A DNA stretch of 64,000 bases from Finegoldia magna (GTDB lineage: Bacteria; Bacillota; Clostridia; Tissierellales; Peptoniphilaceae), in contig NZ_QGTH01000007.1 of the NCBI RefSeq assembly GCF_003182075.1, positions 1 to 64,000 on the forward strand, given 5' to 3'. The notes beneath the pieces were generated by a model, which was not told where the DNA came from, did not search any database, and saw only the letters and a program-made list of their open reading frames with translations. Position numbers and translations under genes: made by a program. Below are positions 45,815 to 54,468 of the stretch, piece after piece. Each line of letters begins with the position of its first letter. Positions within the stretch are counted from its first letter, which is position 1.

Positions 45815-46858
45815 CTATAAAAATTTTAACTGCTCAAAAGTCGTGTCGCTAAGGTTTGCAGCAGTAATCCCAAAAAGTCTGACAGGCTTTTCAATTTTAG
45901 TGTTAACCACAAGATACTTCACAATCCTATAAATATCCTTGACATCACAAATGTATTCATCAAGAGTCATTGATTTTGTAATCACCGAAAAATCGCTAAG
46001 CTTTATTTTAATCCTAATTGTTTTCGCTTTAATATTTTTCTTATGAAGATCTTCTGCCAATTCTTCGCTGAATTCACTGGCTTTCTTTAGTAATTCATTG
46101 TAATTTTTCAAATCTCTTTCAAAAGTGTACTCAACTCCAATAGACTTTCTAATTCTTGACAAATCCAACTGTCTATCGTCAACACCACGAATTCTATCGT
46201 AAATCACTTCGCCAAATTTACCAAATAATTCTCTCAAATTATTTCTGGATAAATCATACAAATCGCATACTTTTTTTATTCCAATATTATTTAGTTTTTC
46301 CTCAGATTTTCTACCAATTCCTTGAATTTTTCCCACATTTAAGTCCATCAAAATATCTGGAATATCATCTTGTGTGATAATTTTGATTCCATGAGGCTTG
46401 TTCCAATCTGATGCAAGCTTTGCAAGGCTCATATTGTAGCTAATTCCTATAGAAATAGACAATCCCGTTTTTATCCTGACATTTTCTTGTATTAGATTTG
46501 CCAGTTCCAACCTATCCATATCTATATGAGAAATATCCATGCAACCTTCATCTATACTCATCTTTTGAATTTTAGTCGAAAATGCCGACAAAACCTTGAA
46601 AACTTTCTCGCTATTTCTTCTGTATTTTTCAAAATCTGGAGTAACTATAACAAGATTTGGAACGATCTTTTTTGCTTGAAATATTGGCATTGCAGAATGC
46701 AATCCGTACTTTCTAGCTTCGTAGTTCGCAGTAGTAATTATTCCTCTCTGACTTTTACCACCGACAACCATTGGGACGTGTTTCAATTTTGGATTATCCA
46801 GAATTTCACAAGAGGCAAAGAAAGCATCCAAATCAAAATGCAAAAAATTTAAATCCAT
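45815..46858 (-). CDS. dinB: DNA polymerase IV (Y-family)
   Basis: A 347-residue translesion polymerase. The FLHFDLDAFFASCE opening and the MSIDEGCMDISHID region provide the catalytic acids. The helix-hairpin-helix part reads IQGIGRKSEEKLNNIGI, and the little-finger domain follows. The start at 46858 has AAAGGGGTG upstream. A longer frame to 46921 would run through a terminator hairpin and is rejected. Confidence 0.94.
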   Translation of the reverse strand: MDLNFLHFDLDAFFASCEILDNPKLKHVPMVVGGKSQRGIITTANYEARKYGLHSAMPIFQAKKIVPNLVIVTPDFEKYRRNSEKVFKVLSAFSTKIQKMSIDEGCMDISHIDMDRLELANLIQENVRIKTGLSISIGISYNMSLAKLASDWNKPHGIKIITQDDIPDILMDLNVGKIQGIGRKSEEKLNNIGIKKVCDLYDLSRNNLRELFGKFGEVIYDRIRGVDDRQLDLSRIRKSIGVEYTFERDLKNYNELLKKASEFSEELAEDLHKKNIKAKTIRIKIKLSDFSVITKSMTLDEYICDVKDIYRIVKYLVVNTKIEKPVRLFGITAANLSDTTFEQLKFL

Positions 46859-46875
46859 AACACACCCCTTTCTAC

Positions 46876-46901
46876 TAAAAAAGCTCTCATTATTGAGAGC
46901 A
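46876..46901 (-). terminator. Terminator hairpin upstream of dinB
   Basis: GCTCTCA-TTAT-TGAGAGC (46883-46900) with a T run on the minus strand. It almost duplicates the terminator at 47095-47120 on the other side of repeat R2. Confidence 0.8.
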
Positions 46902-46927
46902 GTTTCAATTATAACTTGCAAACCGTA

Positions 46928-47077
46928 ATGCTAAGAACATCATACGATAAAAATTTAATTGATTTCAAATTGAAAATCTTCGTTGAAAAATCCGTCTGTT
47001 TGAGCGAATGCGAGTTACGGATTTTAGAAGATTGAAATTTAGAAATCACAAATTTTTTGAGTCCGATGTTCGTGCAT
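46928..47077 (+). repeat. 150-bp dispersed hairpin repeat, copy R2
   Basis: It starts ATGCTAAGAACATCATACG and ends GATGTTCGTGCAT. The inner stem AAAATCCGT (46987-46995) / ACGGATTTT (47017-47025) is perfect but differs in sequence from R1 and R3. Outer flanks TTGCAAACC and GGTTTGCAA are also inverted. R2 lies between two near-identical terminators and occupies most of the 259-base gap upstream of dinB. Confidence 0.85.
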
Positions 47078-47094
47078 GAAGGTTTGCAATGTGC

Positions 47095-47120
47095 AAAAAG
47101 CCCTCATTATCGAGAGCTTA
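47095..47120 (-). terminator. Terminator of the SH3-domain protein gene
   Basis: On the minus strand AAGCTCTC, GATAAT and GAGGGCTT precede a T run. The TAA stop codon forms the first bases of the stem. Confidence 0.85.
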
Positions 47121-48074
47121 ATCGTTAATTTCTAAGTTGTTTGATGATATCCATGCATCGTATGATTTTAGTGAATCTGCACTTTTAATTATCGCATGAC
47201 ACCATACTCTTTGACCTGAATCTGGTTTTGCTTCATAAATGTACACTTCACTTCCCATAGGAATTGAGGAAATCACTTCTGATTTATTGCTTGGTTCTTC
47301 ATAGATTTTGGCATTATCTGTAGTTACCAAATAAGTTTTGCCAACTAAACGAATGCACAAATCGATAAGTCTTTTGTTATCATCAGTTTCATAGCTTTCA
47401 TCTTTTTTATCTGGTTTTTTTGTACTTTCTTTTTCTTTCTTTAATTCTTCTGCTGATTCATTGGCAAGTTTTTCAGCTTTTTCTCTGGCTTCTTTTTCCT
47501 TTTTCTCAGACAATGCACGTTGTTTTTCTTCGTCTTGTTTTTTCTCATTGTATTGATTTTTTGCTTTTTCAACTTCTTTTATCTTGTCGATAACAATAGT
47601 TTCGTGTGGCATTACACGTGCGTATGAGTTTAACATATTCAAGCTTGCATCAAAGTTGTCGTCTTCTGCAAATGAATCACTTGCAATTATCACAGCTTGT
47701 GTACTTTCTTGCAATCTTTGTTGCGCTTTTTGATAATTGACGCTATCTTTGTTGCTTACTTTCAAGAAACTTTTTGCTGCATCGACATACTTCATTTCCT
47801 TTAAATAATTCACACCATAATCGTAATTATTTTTAGAAGACAAAAGTTCAACAGCTTCACGTTTTTTATCTATATAAGATCCATCGTTTGTTCTATCGTA
47901 CAATTCACTATAATAATCTACAGCTTTTTGGTAATTACCATCTACTATACATTGGTGAGCCAATTTATCTAATTTTTCTGCCTTAGAAGAATTAAAAATA
48001 TTTAATCCTACAAAAGCTCCAACAAATATTACTACAGTTATCAAAACTACAGCAATAATATTCTTCTGCTTCAT
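47118..48074 (-). CDS. Membrane-anchored TPR/coiled-coil protein with an SH3-like domain
   Basis: 318 residues: an N-terminal membrane anchor (IIAVVLITVVIFVGAFVGL), helical repeat-like segments (residues 35-150, e.g. CIVDGNYQKAVDYYSELYD), a charged coiled coil (about 165-220, rich in KEKEAREKAEKL) and a C-terminal bacterial SH3-like domain (YLVTTDNAKIYEEPSNKSEV). It probably sits on the outside and binds cell wall. The exact role is unknown. Monocistronic with its own terminator. Confidence 0.75.
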   Translation of the reverse strand: MKQKNIIAVVLITVVIFVGAFVGLNIFNSSKAEKLDKLAHQCIVDGNYQKAVDYYSELYDRTNDGSYIDKKREAVELLSSKNNYDYGVNYLKEMKYVDAAKSFLKVSNKDSVNYQKAQQRLQESTQAVIIASDSFAEDDNFDASLNMLNSYARVMPHETIVIDKIKEVEKAKNQYNEKKQDEEKQRALSEKKEKEAREKAEKLANESAEELKKEKESTKKPDKKDESYETDDNKRLIDLCIRLVGKTYLVTTDNAKIYEEPSNKSEVISSIPMGSEVYIYEAKPDSGQRVWCHAIIKSADSLKSYDAWISSNNLEIND

Positions 48075-48166
48075 TCATTACACCTCTCTAATATTCTAAT
48101 GAATAAGCTAAAATAAGTCAATAAACGAAAACGTTATATTTTACGTATTTTTACATATTTTACACA

Positions 48167-48198
48167 GAAAAAAGTGGAGTGTTAATTTACACCCCACT
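48167..48198 (-). terminator. Terminator of the opp operon
   Basis: AGTGGAGTGT (48173-48182) and ACACCCCACT (48189-48198) form a stem with one mismatch on this strand (a wobble on the transcript) and a T run, right after oppA. Confidence 0.85.
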
Positions 48199-48212
48199 AA
48201 CTTCAAAAACTA

Positions 48213-50066
48213 TTATTCTTTCATTGGTTGTTCTGCTGTAAGTTCGATTTCATTCCATCTGAAGTCGTCTTTGTTAAGATCTTGAACGTATCTGAAATCA
48301 AATTTTTTAACTCTCTTGTTGATTGGAGATAAAGCTTCTCTGTAAAGTGTTGGAATCAATGGTACATTGTCTTCCATTACTTTAGCAAAGTCTTTGTAAG
48401 CTTGTGCTCTTTCTTCATCAGATGTTTTACCATCAGCTATCTTATCCAATGCTTGTTGCATTTCTGGATTAGTATATCTGTAGTAGTTGAATGATGCATT
48501 CTTACTGAATAATCCTGATGGGTCTGGGTTAGTACCTACAGCCCAAGCTCCTTGGAATACGTCGATTTCTGGATCGTCGTTTTTAAGTTTGTCATAGAAT
48601 GCGTTGAATTCGATTAATCTTCCGCCTGTTAATTCAACATTCAATCCAATTTCTTTCCAACATTGGATATAATATGCTGATAATGGTTCTGCGATTTCTC
48701 CACCTGACATTGATGCGAATTTGATTACCAATGGTTTACCATTTTTGTCTTCTCTCATTCCATCATTGTCTACGTCTTTGTATCCAGCTTCGTCTAACAA
48801 TTGTTTAGCTTTTTCTGGATCGTAGTTGTATCCTTTAAGGCTATCGTCAAAGTAATCTTTGAAGATTGGAATAACAACTGATTTTGCTTGTGATCTGTAT
48901 CCTAGGTAGAATTTTTCACCAACTGCGTTGTTGTCGATTGCGTAACCCATTGCTTTACGTAGGTTTACATCTGCCATCTTAGCGTTAGAATCTACCACAA
49001 CTTCTCCCTTGGCTTTATCCCATTTACCTAATTTAAATCCTAGGTAAGTGTATGCCATGTCTTGCATTCTTGCAACTTTGTATCCTTTTAATTCTGATAT
49101 TTCTTTGAATGTATCTGAAGGTGCTCCACCTGCGATATAGTCGTATTTACCAGATTTTAATGATGCTAAAATTTGTGATGTTGGAACTACTTCCATTACA
49201 ACTTTATCGATTTTAGGTTTTCCACCCCAGAAGTGTTCGTTAGCACTAAATTCAACTGATTGTCCTGGAACTACATTTGAAATGTAGAAAGGTCCAGCTG
49301 ATTTAGGGTTCTTTCTGATTGGATCAGAAGAAATTATGTCTTTTATAGCTATGTCTTTTACTTGTTCATAATTAGTTGGTTCAGCCCAAATACCAGCACC
49401 CCATTTAATTGAAGGTTTCCATTCTTTAAATGAAATTTGAACTGTTTTTTCATCAATTTCTTTAACACCAGCGATGTCTTGTGTTTTTCCAGCGTGATAT
49501 TCTTCCATACCAACGATGTTCATCATATCATCATCATAACGTACACCAGGATAATCCTTGTGTCCAATGATTAAGTAGTTGATGATAATGTCTTTTGCAG
49601 TAACTGGTTTCCCATCATTCCATTTGAATGAGTCTGATAATTTGATAGTAGCAGTTTTTGCTTTTTCATCCCATTCAAATTTTTCAGCTCCAGAATCTCT
49701 CAATTCCAAACTTTCTCCATTATTTGCTGAACCGTACATTGTAGGTCCAATGATTGTCCAGTCGATGTTATCGTCTTGTAGTGTATTATTGAATATACCT
49801 TTAAATGGTGAATCTGTAGGAATACCTACTCTAAATGTACCACCTTTAATTGGTTCGCCTTCATTTTCAACAAGAACACCGCCGCCCATTTGTTCTCCGA
49901 CTATGTTGCCTTTGTTTTCTGCGTTTTCATTTTTGCCTGTACTAGATTCTTGTTTTGAACCAGAATCTGACGATTTTCCGCTATCTTTCTTAGAATTTCC
50001 ACATCCAGTAAGTACGAATGCCAATACTAAAAAGATTGCCAATAATGATTTAAACTTCTTTTTCAT
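48213..50066 (-). CDS. oppA: Oligopeptide ABC transporter substrate-binding lipoprotein
   Basis: A 617-residue lipoprotein of the extracellular solute-binding family 5. The signal peptide ends in FVLTGCGNS, followed by a Ser/Lys-rich spacer and the SBP_bac_5 fold (KTATIKLSDSFKWNDGKPVT, NVELTGGRLIEF). The start at 50066 rather than 50180 is supported by AAGGGTG and by the signal peptide. Last gene of the operon oppD-F-B-C-A, followed by a terminator. Confidence 0.95.
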   Translation of the reverse strand: MKKKFKSLLAIFLVLAFVLTGCGNSKKDSGKSSDSGSKQESSTGKNENAENKGNIVGEQMGGGVLVENEGEPIKGGTFRVGIPTDSPFKGIFNNTLQDDNIDWTIIGPTMYGSANNGESLELRDSGAEKFEWDEKAKTATIKLSDSFKWNDGKPVTAKDIIINYLIIGHKDYPGVRYDDDMMNIVGMEEYHAGKTQDIAGVKEIDEKTVQISFKEWKPSIKWGAGIWAEPTNYEQVKDIAIKDIISSDPIRKNPKSAGPFYISNVVPGQSVEFSANEHFWGGKPKIDKVVMEVVPTSQILASLKSGKYDYIAGGAPSDTFKEISELKGYKVARMQDMAYTYLGFKLGKWDKAKGEVVVDSNAKMADVNLRKAMGYAIDNNAVGEKFYLGYRSQAKSVVIPIFKDYFDDSLKGYNYDPEKAKQLLDEAGYKDVDNDGMREDKNGKPLVIKFASMSGGEIAEPLSAYYIQCWKEIGLNVELTGGRLIEFNAFYDKLKNDDPEIDVFQGAWAVGTNPDPSGLFSKNASFNYYRYTNPEMQQALDKIADGKTSDEERAQAYKDFAKVMEDNVPLIPTLYREALSPINKRVKKFDFRYVQDLNKDDFRWNEIELTAEQPMKE

Positions 50067-50077
50067 TATTTTCACCC

Positions 50078-50998
50078 TTATCCTTTCCTTTGTTTTGCAT
50101 CGGAAGCTCTTCTTAATGCTTGACCGATATAATTTATACACAACATCATTACTAATATCAATAATGATGCAGGTAACCATACATATAATTTATCTTGAAT
50201 AACTTCTGGCTTTCTGGCTAATGATACCAAAGTTCCAAGTGATGGATCTGATGGTGGAAGCCCGAAACCTAGAAAGCTAAGTCCTGTTTCAATACCGATG
50301 TTACCGGCGAAACTTAATGTCATGTCTACAATTAATATTGAAGAAATATTTGGCAAAATTCCTGTAAACATCGTCTTCAAATCGCTAGTTCCCATTGTTT
50401 TAGAAGCATTTACGTAGTCTTTTTTACTTTCCGCAAGAGCTTTCGATCTGACAAGTCTTGCCATCCCTGTCCAGTAGAACACCGTAAATATCATTACGAA
50501 TGTAAACATCGAATATTTTGGAACAATTGTTACGAAAACTATAATAATCATCATTGTTGGAAGAATTTGTATGAAGTCTATAATTCTCATTATAATATTG
50601 TCCAACCATCCTCCGTAATATCCTATCAATAAACCTACAACTATTCCTATTACAGATGTAAGTATTGTCACGGCGATTCCTATTACAATTGAGTTTCTCG
50701 CTCCAATAATTAATTGTCCAAATAAATCCCTACCACCTTGGTCAGTTCCTAGTATGTGTCCAGCTTCTCCAGGTCTTACGTATGAATTAAGTATGTCAAC
50801 TTTCATTACTTGTTCCTTATCAAGTAACATCGCTCCTACGAAAATTCCTATCCACAAAACTGCTAATACCACCAATGACACTATAGCTAGTTTATCTTTT
50901 TTGAATTCATTAACAATTACTTTAAATCCAGTAGGATTATCTTTTGCAAGGTCTTTATATTCTTCAAGCTTTTCTTCTGTTACTTTTACTTCTTTCAT
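50078..50998 (-). CDS. oppC: Oligopeptide ABC transporter permease
   Basis: A 306-residue permease with an N-terminal cytoplasmic stretch, an OppC_N segment, and a BPD-type domain with six membrane segments. The EAA-like loop reads MARLVRSKALAESKKDYVNA, and GTDQGGRDLFGQLIIGARNS marks the DppC/OppC group. It pairs with oppB. Confidence 0.94.
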   Translation of the reverse strand: MKEVKVTEEKLEEYKDLAKDNPTGFKVIVNEFKKDKLAIVSLVVLAVLWIGIFVGAMLLDKEQVMKVDILNSYVRPGEAGHILGTDQGGRDLFGQLIIGARNSIVIGIAVTILTSVIGIVVGLLIGYYGGWLDNIIMRIIDFIQILPTMMIIIVFVTIVPKYSMFTFVMIFTVFYWTGMARLVRSKALAESKKDYVNASKTMGTSDLKTMFTGILPNISSILIVDMTLSFAGNIGIETGLSFLGFGLPPSDPSLGTLVSLARKPEVIQDKLYVWLPASLLILVMMLCINYIGQALRRASDAKQRKG

Positions 50999-51007
50999 AA
51001 AAACCTC

Positions 51008-51976
51008 CTAATCTATCCTTATTCTAGGGTCCACTATACTCATGATAATATCACTTAATAATGAACCGCAAAGTGTCAAGAAACCATAAATCATTACAAG
51101 AGCTGTCATAACTGAGTAGTCCCTTTGGTTAATACAGTCAACGAATAATGAACCCATTCCTTGATATCCGAAAATTGTTTCAATCATGATAGAACCAGCT
51201 AACAAACCTGTGATTTGGAATCCGAAGAATGCAGCTATTGGTAAAAGTGAGTTTCTAAAAATGTGTTTACTATAAACTTTTTTAATAGGAACCCCTTTTG
51301 CTCTTGCAGTTCTTACGTAGTCTTGACTTTTTGCATCTACAACTTCATTTCTCAAATATTGAATAGTTCCAATAGTTGTAAGAAGTGCATATGATATTGC
51401 AGGAAGTAGCATATGATAAAATCTACTTAATACCGCTGCCATGCCACCTTTTGCTGATGCTTCAAGACTTATGATACCACTTGTTGGAAACCATCCTAAC
51501 TTGTATCCGAATATTAAAAGCATTATCAAGTAAAATACGAACCCTGGGGTAGCTAATGCCAAGAAGTTATATAAGTTAACCCCCTGATCGAAAGCCGACC
51601 CACTGTATCTACCTGCGTTTATTCCTAGAGGAATAGCAATTGCATACATTATTATTAATGAGAACAATGATAAGAAGAATGTATTCTTAGCTCTTTGACC
51701 AATAACGTCTTTCACTGGTAGCTTTTGAGTGTAAGAAACTCCAAAATCTCCTTGAAGTGCATTGCCAACCCATCTCTTATATTTCACATACCATGGATCG
51801 TAAAATCCAGATTTTATTTTAAGTTCTTCTTCAACCTTTGAGTTACCAGTAGTTGGTGTGATTTTCCCTGTAAAAGGGTCCCCTGGCATCTTTTGAGCTA
51901 CAAAGAATATAAATAAACTTAACACTATCAATTGAGGAATCATTATTAAAAATCTTCTGATTATTGTTTTAGTCAT
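51008..51976 (-). CDS. oppB: Oligopeptide ABC transporter permease
   Basis: A 322-residue permease of the DppB/OppB group with six membrane segments: FIFFVAQKMPGDPFTGKI near the start, the EAA loop RNEVVDAKSQDYVRTARAKG and ETIFGYQGMGSLFVDCINQR near the end. It lies 1 base after oppF and just ahead of oppC. Confidence 0.94.
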   Translation of the reverse strand: MTKTIIRRFLIMIPQLIVLSLFIFFVAQKMPGDPFTGKITPTTGNSKVEEELKIKSGFYDPWYVKYKRWVGNALQGDFGVSYTQKLPVKDVIGQRAKNTFFLSLFSLIIMYAIAIPLGINAGRYSGSAFDQGVNLYNFLALATPGFVFYLIMLLIFGYKLGWFPTSGIISLEASAKGGMAAVLSRFYHMLLPAISYALLTTIGTIQYLRNEVVDAKSQDYVRTARAKGVPIKKVYSKHIFRNSLLPIAAFFGFQITGLLAGSIMIETIFGYQGMGSLFVDCINQRDYSVMTALVMIYGFLTLCGSLLSDIIMSIVDPRIRID

Positions 51977-51977
51977 A

Positions 51978-52916
51978 TTATATTTCCCCCTTTCTAGCTG
52001 CTACATAATGAGAATCTTTGTATTTTGTCAAATCGTACACCGATCCATTTTCATCGTAGTAGACATTTTTTTGTTCATCAAACTTCTTTTCAATAGCTTG
52101 TCTAGCATCTCTAAGCTCTTTTCTTCTATTTGGTTCGATTTGAGGAATCGCTGCGATAAGTCTTTTTGTGTAAATATGTTGAGGATCAGAGTATAACTCA
52201 TCACGATTACCAGTTTCCACAAATTTGCCGTTATGCATAATATAAATGTAATCACACATGTGTCTTACAACCCCCAAATCGTGAGAGATGAAAATGTAGC
52301 TTAGATTAAACTCTTGTTGAATCAACTTCATGTAGTTTAATACTTGCGCTTGAACTGATAAGTCAAGTGCACTAACTGGTTCGTCTGCAACTATCAATCT
52401 TGGGTTACATGCAACAGCTCTTGCAACACCAATTCTTTGTCTTTGACCACCTGAGAATTCAAATGGATATTTGTAAATTGCACTTTCGTTAAGTCCAACT
52501 ATGTCTAATAATTTAAACACCTTTTCTTTTTCTTCTTTAGGTGTAAGTTTTTCAAAATTTCTGATTGGTTCAGCGATTATATCCAAAATTCTTTTTTTAG
52601 GATCAAGCGAACTCATTGAGTCTTGGAAAATCATTTGAACATCTTGATTGTAGTTAATCTTTTTTCTGTAAGATCTACTTGTAACATCTTTTCCTTCATA
52701 CAAAATGTGTCCATCTGTAATCTTTTCGAGTCCTACTATAGCTTTTCCGATAGTTGACTTCCCAGAACCTGACTCTCCAATCAATCCATAAGTTTTTCCT
52801 TGTTCAATATCCATATCAACTCCATCAACAGCTTTGATATAGTCTTGAATTGTATTAAAAAATCCACCACGAATTGGATAATGAACTTTCAAATTTTTAA
52901 CTTCTAAAAATCCCAT
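51978..52916 (-). CDS. oppF: Oligopeptide ABC transporter ATPase
   Basis: 312 residues. Walker A GESGSGKST (about residue 48), the signature FSGGQRQRIGVARA, Walker B LIVADEPVSALD and the switch region ISHDLGVVRHM. The C-terminal oligo_HPY tail is shortened and acidic. It pairs with oppD in the same operon. Confidence 0.95.
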   Translation of the reverse strand: MGFLEVKNLKVHYPIRGGFFNTIQDYIKAVDGVDMDIEQGKTYGLIGESGSGKSTIGKAIVGLEKITDGHILYEGKDVTSRSYRKKINYNQDVQMIFQDSMSSLDPKKRILDIIAEPIRNFEKLTPKEEKEKVFKLLDIVGLNESAIYKYPFEFSGGQRQRIGVARAVACNPRLIVADEPVSALDLSVQAQVLNYMKLIQQEFNLSYIFISHDLGVVRHMCDYIYIMHNGKFVETGNRDELYSDPQHIYTKRLIAAIPQIEPNRRKELRDARQAIEKKFDEQKNVYYDENGSVYDLTKYKDSHYVAARKGEI

Positions 52917-52925
52917 ATTTTCCTC

Positions 52926-53921
52926 CTATTCGTCTTTAAAATGGAAGTTCTTCCAGCATGTACAACGAACTAAGTGTCCATTGCCAACATCATGTAATAC
53001 TGGGTTTTCTTCATGTTCTGAATCTTCTATCCAAGGAATACGAGGTGCAAATCTGCATCCTTTTCTTGGTAAATCTTTTAATGAAGGAACCATACCTTCT
53101 ATTACGTGTAACTGATCAGATTCATTATCTGCTTGCGGAATGGAATTTAATAAGCTTCTAGTATATGGATGAAGTGGGTTATTGAACAACTCATCCACAG
53201 GTGCAATCTCAACGATCTGACCTGCATACATTACGCAAACTCTATCAGCGGTCTGTGCTACAACTCCTAAATCATGGGTTATCAATATAATTCCTGAATT
53301 CATTTGATTTTGTAATTCTTTTATTAAATCTAGAATTTGTGCTTGAATTGTAACATCAAGTGCAGTAGTTGGCTCATCAGCTATCAAAACATGAGGCTTA
53401 CAACTCAAAGCAATCGCAATAATTACTCTTTGTCTCATACCTCCTGATAATTGATGAGGAAATTGTCTTGCTATAACTTCAGCATTTTCAATCCCTACTT
53501 TTTTTAGAAGATCAACAGCTTTTGCTTGACGTTGTTTCTTGTCCAAATCAGTGTGATACAACAAAGCTTCTTCAATTTGTTCGCCAATTCTCATTAATGG
53601 GTTAAGTGATGCCAATGGATCTTGGAATATCATACCAATTTCTCCACCTCTCAACTCATTGAATTGAGCTTCTGTATAATTCAAAATATTTTCGCCGTTA
53701 TATATAACTTCACCGCTAATTTGAGTGTAGTTCATATTATGTAAACCCATAATTGTAGTAGCAAGTGTAGATTTGCCACAACCAGATTCGCCAACCATAG
53801 CTAATACTTCATTTTCATACAATTCAAATGAAACATCGTCTACGGCGTCATAATAATCGTCTTTTATTCTAAAAGCTGTATGCATATTATTAACTTCCAA
53901 TATTTTCTTATTAGCAGACAT
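52926..53921 (-). CDS. oppD: Oligopeptide ABC transporter ATPase
   Basis: 331 residues. Walker A GESGCGKST, signature LSGGMRQRVIIAIAL, Walker B VLIADEPTTALD, switch ITHDLGVVAQTAD. The C-terminal oligo_HPY region contains the four-Cys-like GCRFAPRIPW ... VRCTCW tail seen in OppD/DppD. First gene of the operon. Confidence 0.95.
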   Translation of the reverse strand: MSANKKILEVNNMHTAFRIKDDYYDAVDDVSFELYENEVLAMVGESGCGKSTLATTIMGLHNMNYTQISGEVIYNGENILNYTEAQFNELRGGEIGMIFQDPLASLNPLMRIGEQIEEALLYHTDLDKKQRQAKAVDLLKKVGIENAEVIARQFPHQLSGGMRQRVIIAIALSCKPHVLIADEPTTALDVTIQAQILDLIKELQNQMNSGIILITHDLGVVAQTADRVCVMYAGQIVEIAPVDELFNNPLHPYTRSLLNSIPQADNESDQLHVIEGMVPSLKDLPRKGCRFAPRIPWIEDSEHEENPVLHDVGNGHLVRCTCWKNFHFKDE

Positions 53922-53986
53922 CTTATTCTCCTTTCAGTTTATTTTTTGTATGATTTATGTATGAATAATAAATAATACTTTATCTC

Positions 53987-54015
53987 ATTATAGTGACATA
54001 AAATGCATTTGTCAA
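53987..54015 (-). promoter_or_regulatory. Promoter of the opp operon
   Basis: TTGACA (54010-54015), 17 bases and TATAAT (53987-53992) on the minus strand: a perfect consensus promoter about 70 bases before oppD. The 547-base gap upstream also holds the candidate small RNA at 54242-54465; the remainder is AT-rich and shows no gene. Confidence 0.88.
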
Positions 54016-54241
54016 TTATTATTTATTTTTTAATTTAAAATTTCAGTATAAAATACAGTTTTTTCATGCTTTTTCGAATTAAATTACACTTTTTAGCTAC
54101 AAAAATAAAATTTATGATTTTCTTTTCCCGTTATAGTTCCGCCATTTAGAGTTGATTATGAAAATAAAATTAGATTATTTTTATTCATTTTTAAAATTTG
54201 TCCTGCCAATAAAATAAATTGTGTTTTTGCATAAAAATGAC

Positions 54242-54282
54242 TTGACACAATCTCTTTATTATGATAAAGTAATGATAATCAT
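54242..54282 (+). promoter_or_regulatory. Orphan promoter with an overlapping Fur-like box
   Basis: TTGACA (54242-54247), 17 bases and TAAAGT (54265-54270) point rightward. TAATGATAATCAT (54270-54282) covers the expected start point and, in context, matches 15 of 19 bases of the Fur consensus GATAATGATAATCATTATC. No gene follows on this strand. Confidence 0.6.
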
Positions 54283-54465
54283 GAGCCTATTTACAAATTT
54301 ATTAATTTTTAAAAAATGTAACAAAAAGCTTGCATTCGTTATATTGAAATGGTAAAATATATTTAATTATTGAAAACTTTTTCATTTTCAATTAAATCTC
54401 CATTTCTTAATTTATTACAACATAAAAAAACAAGGTATGAATTAAATTCAACACCTTGTTTTTTT
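54277..54465 (+). ncRNA. Candidate Fur-regulated small RNA
   Basis: Transcription from the orphan promoter would run about 190 bases to the strong terminator at 54424-54465. A second promoter-like pair, TTGCAT (54330-54335) and TAAAAT (54353-54358) with a 17-base spacer, would give a form of about 100 bases. No open frame with a ribosome binding site is present. A TCTCC word (about 54397) could pair with Shine-Dalgarno sequences. The product is inferred, not shown. Confidence 0.4.
54424..54465. terminator. Bidirectional terminator after the PfkB-like gene and the candidate sRNA
   Basis: AAAAAAACAAGGT (54424-54436) and ACCTTGTTTTTTT (54453-54465) are perfectly complementary and end in long T runs on both strands. 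Confidence 0.9.
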
Positions 54466-54468
54466 ATT

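Noticed and set aside
45815-46921. Longer dinB start at 46921
   Set aside because: The extension would translate through a terminator hairpin. ATG 46858 has a good ribosome binding site and the family N-terminus.
49579-50202. 207-residue open frame on the plus strand opposite oppA
   Set aside because: It is antisense to a clear solute-binding protein and its signal peptide, has no ribosome binding site and shows no recognisable domain.
54281-54355. 24-codon frame starting inside the Fur-like box
   Set aside because: No ribosome binding site, and the start codon would lie at the transcription start. Treated as noncoding.
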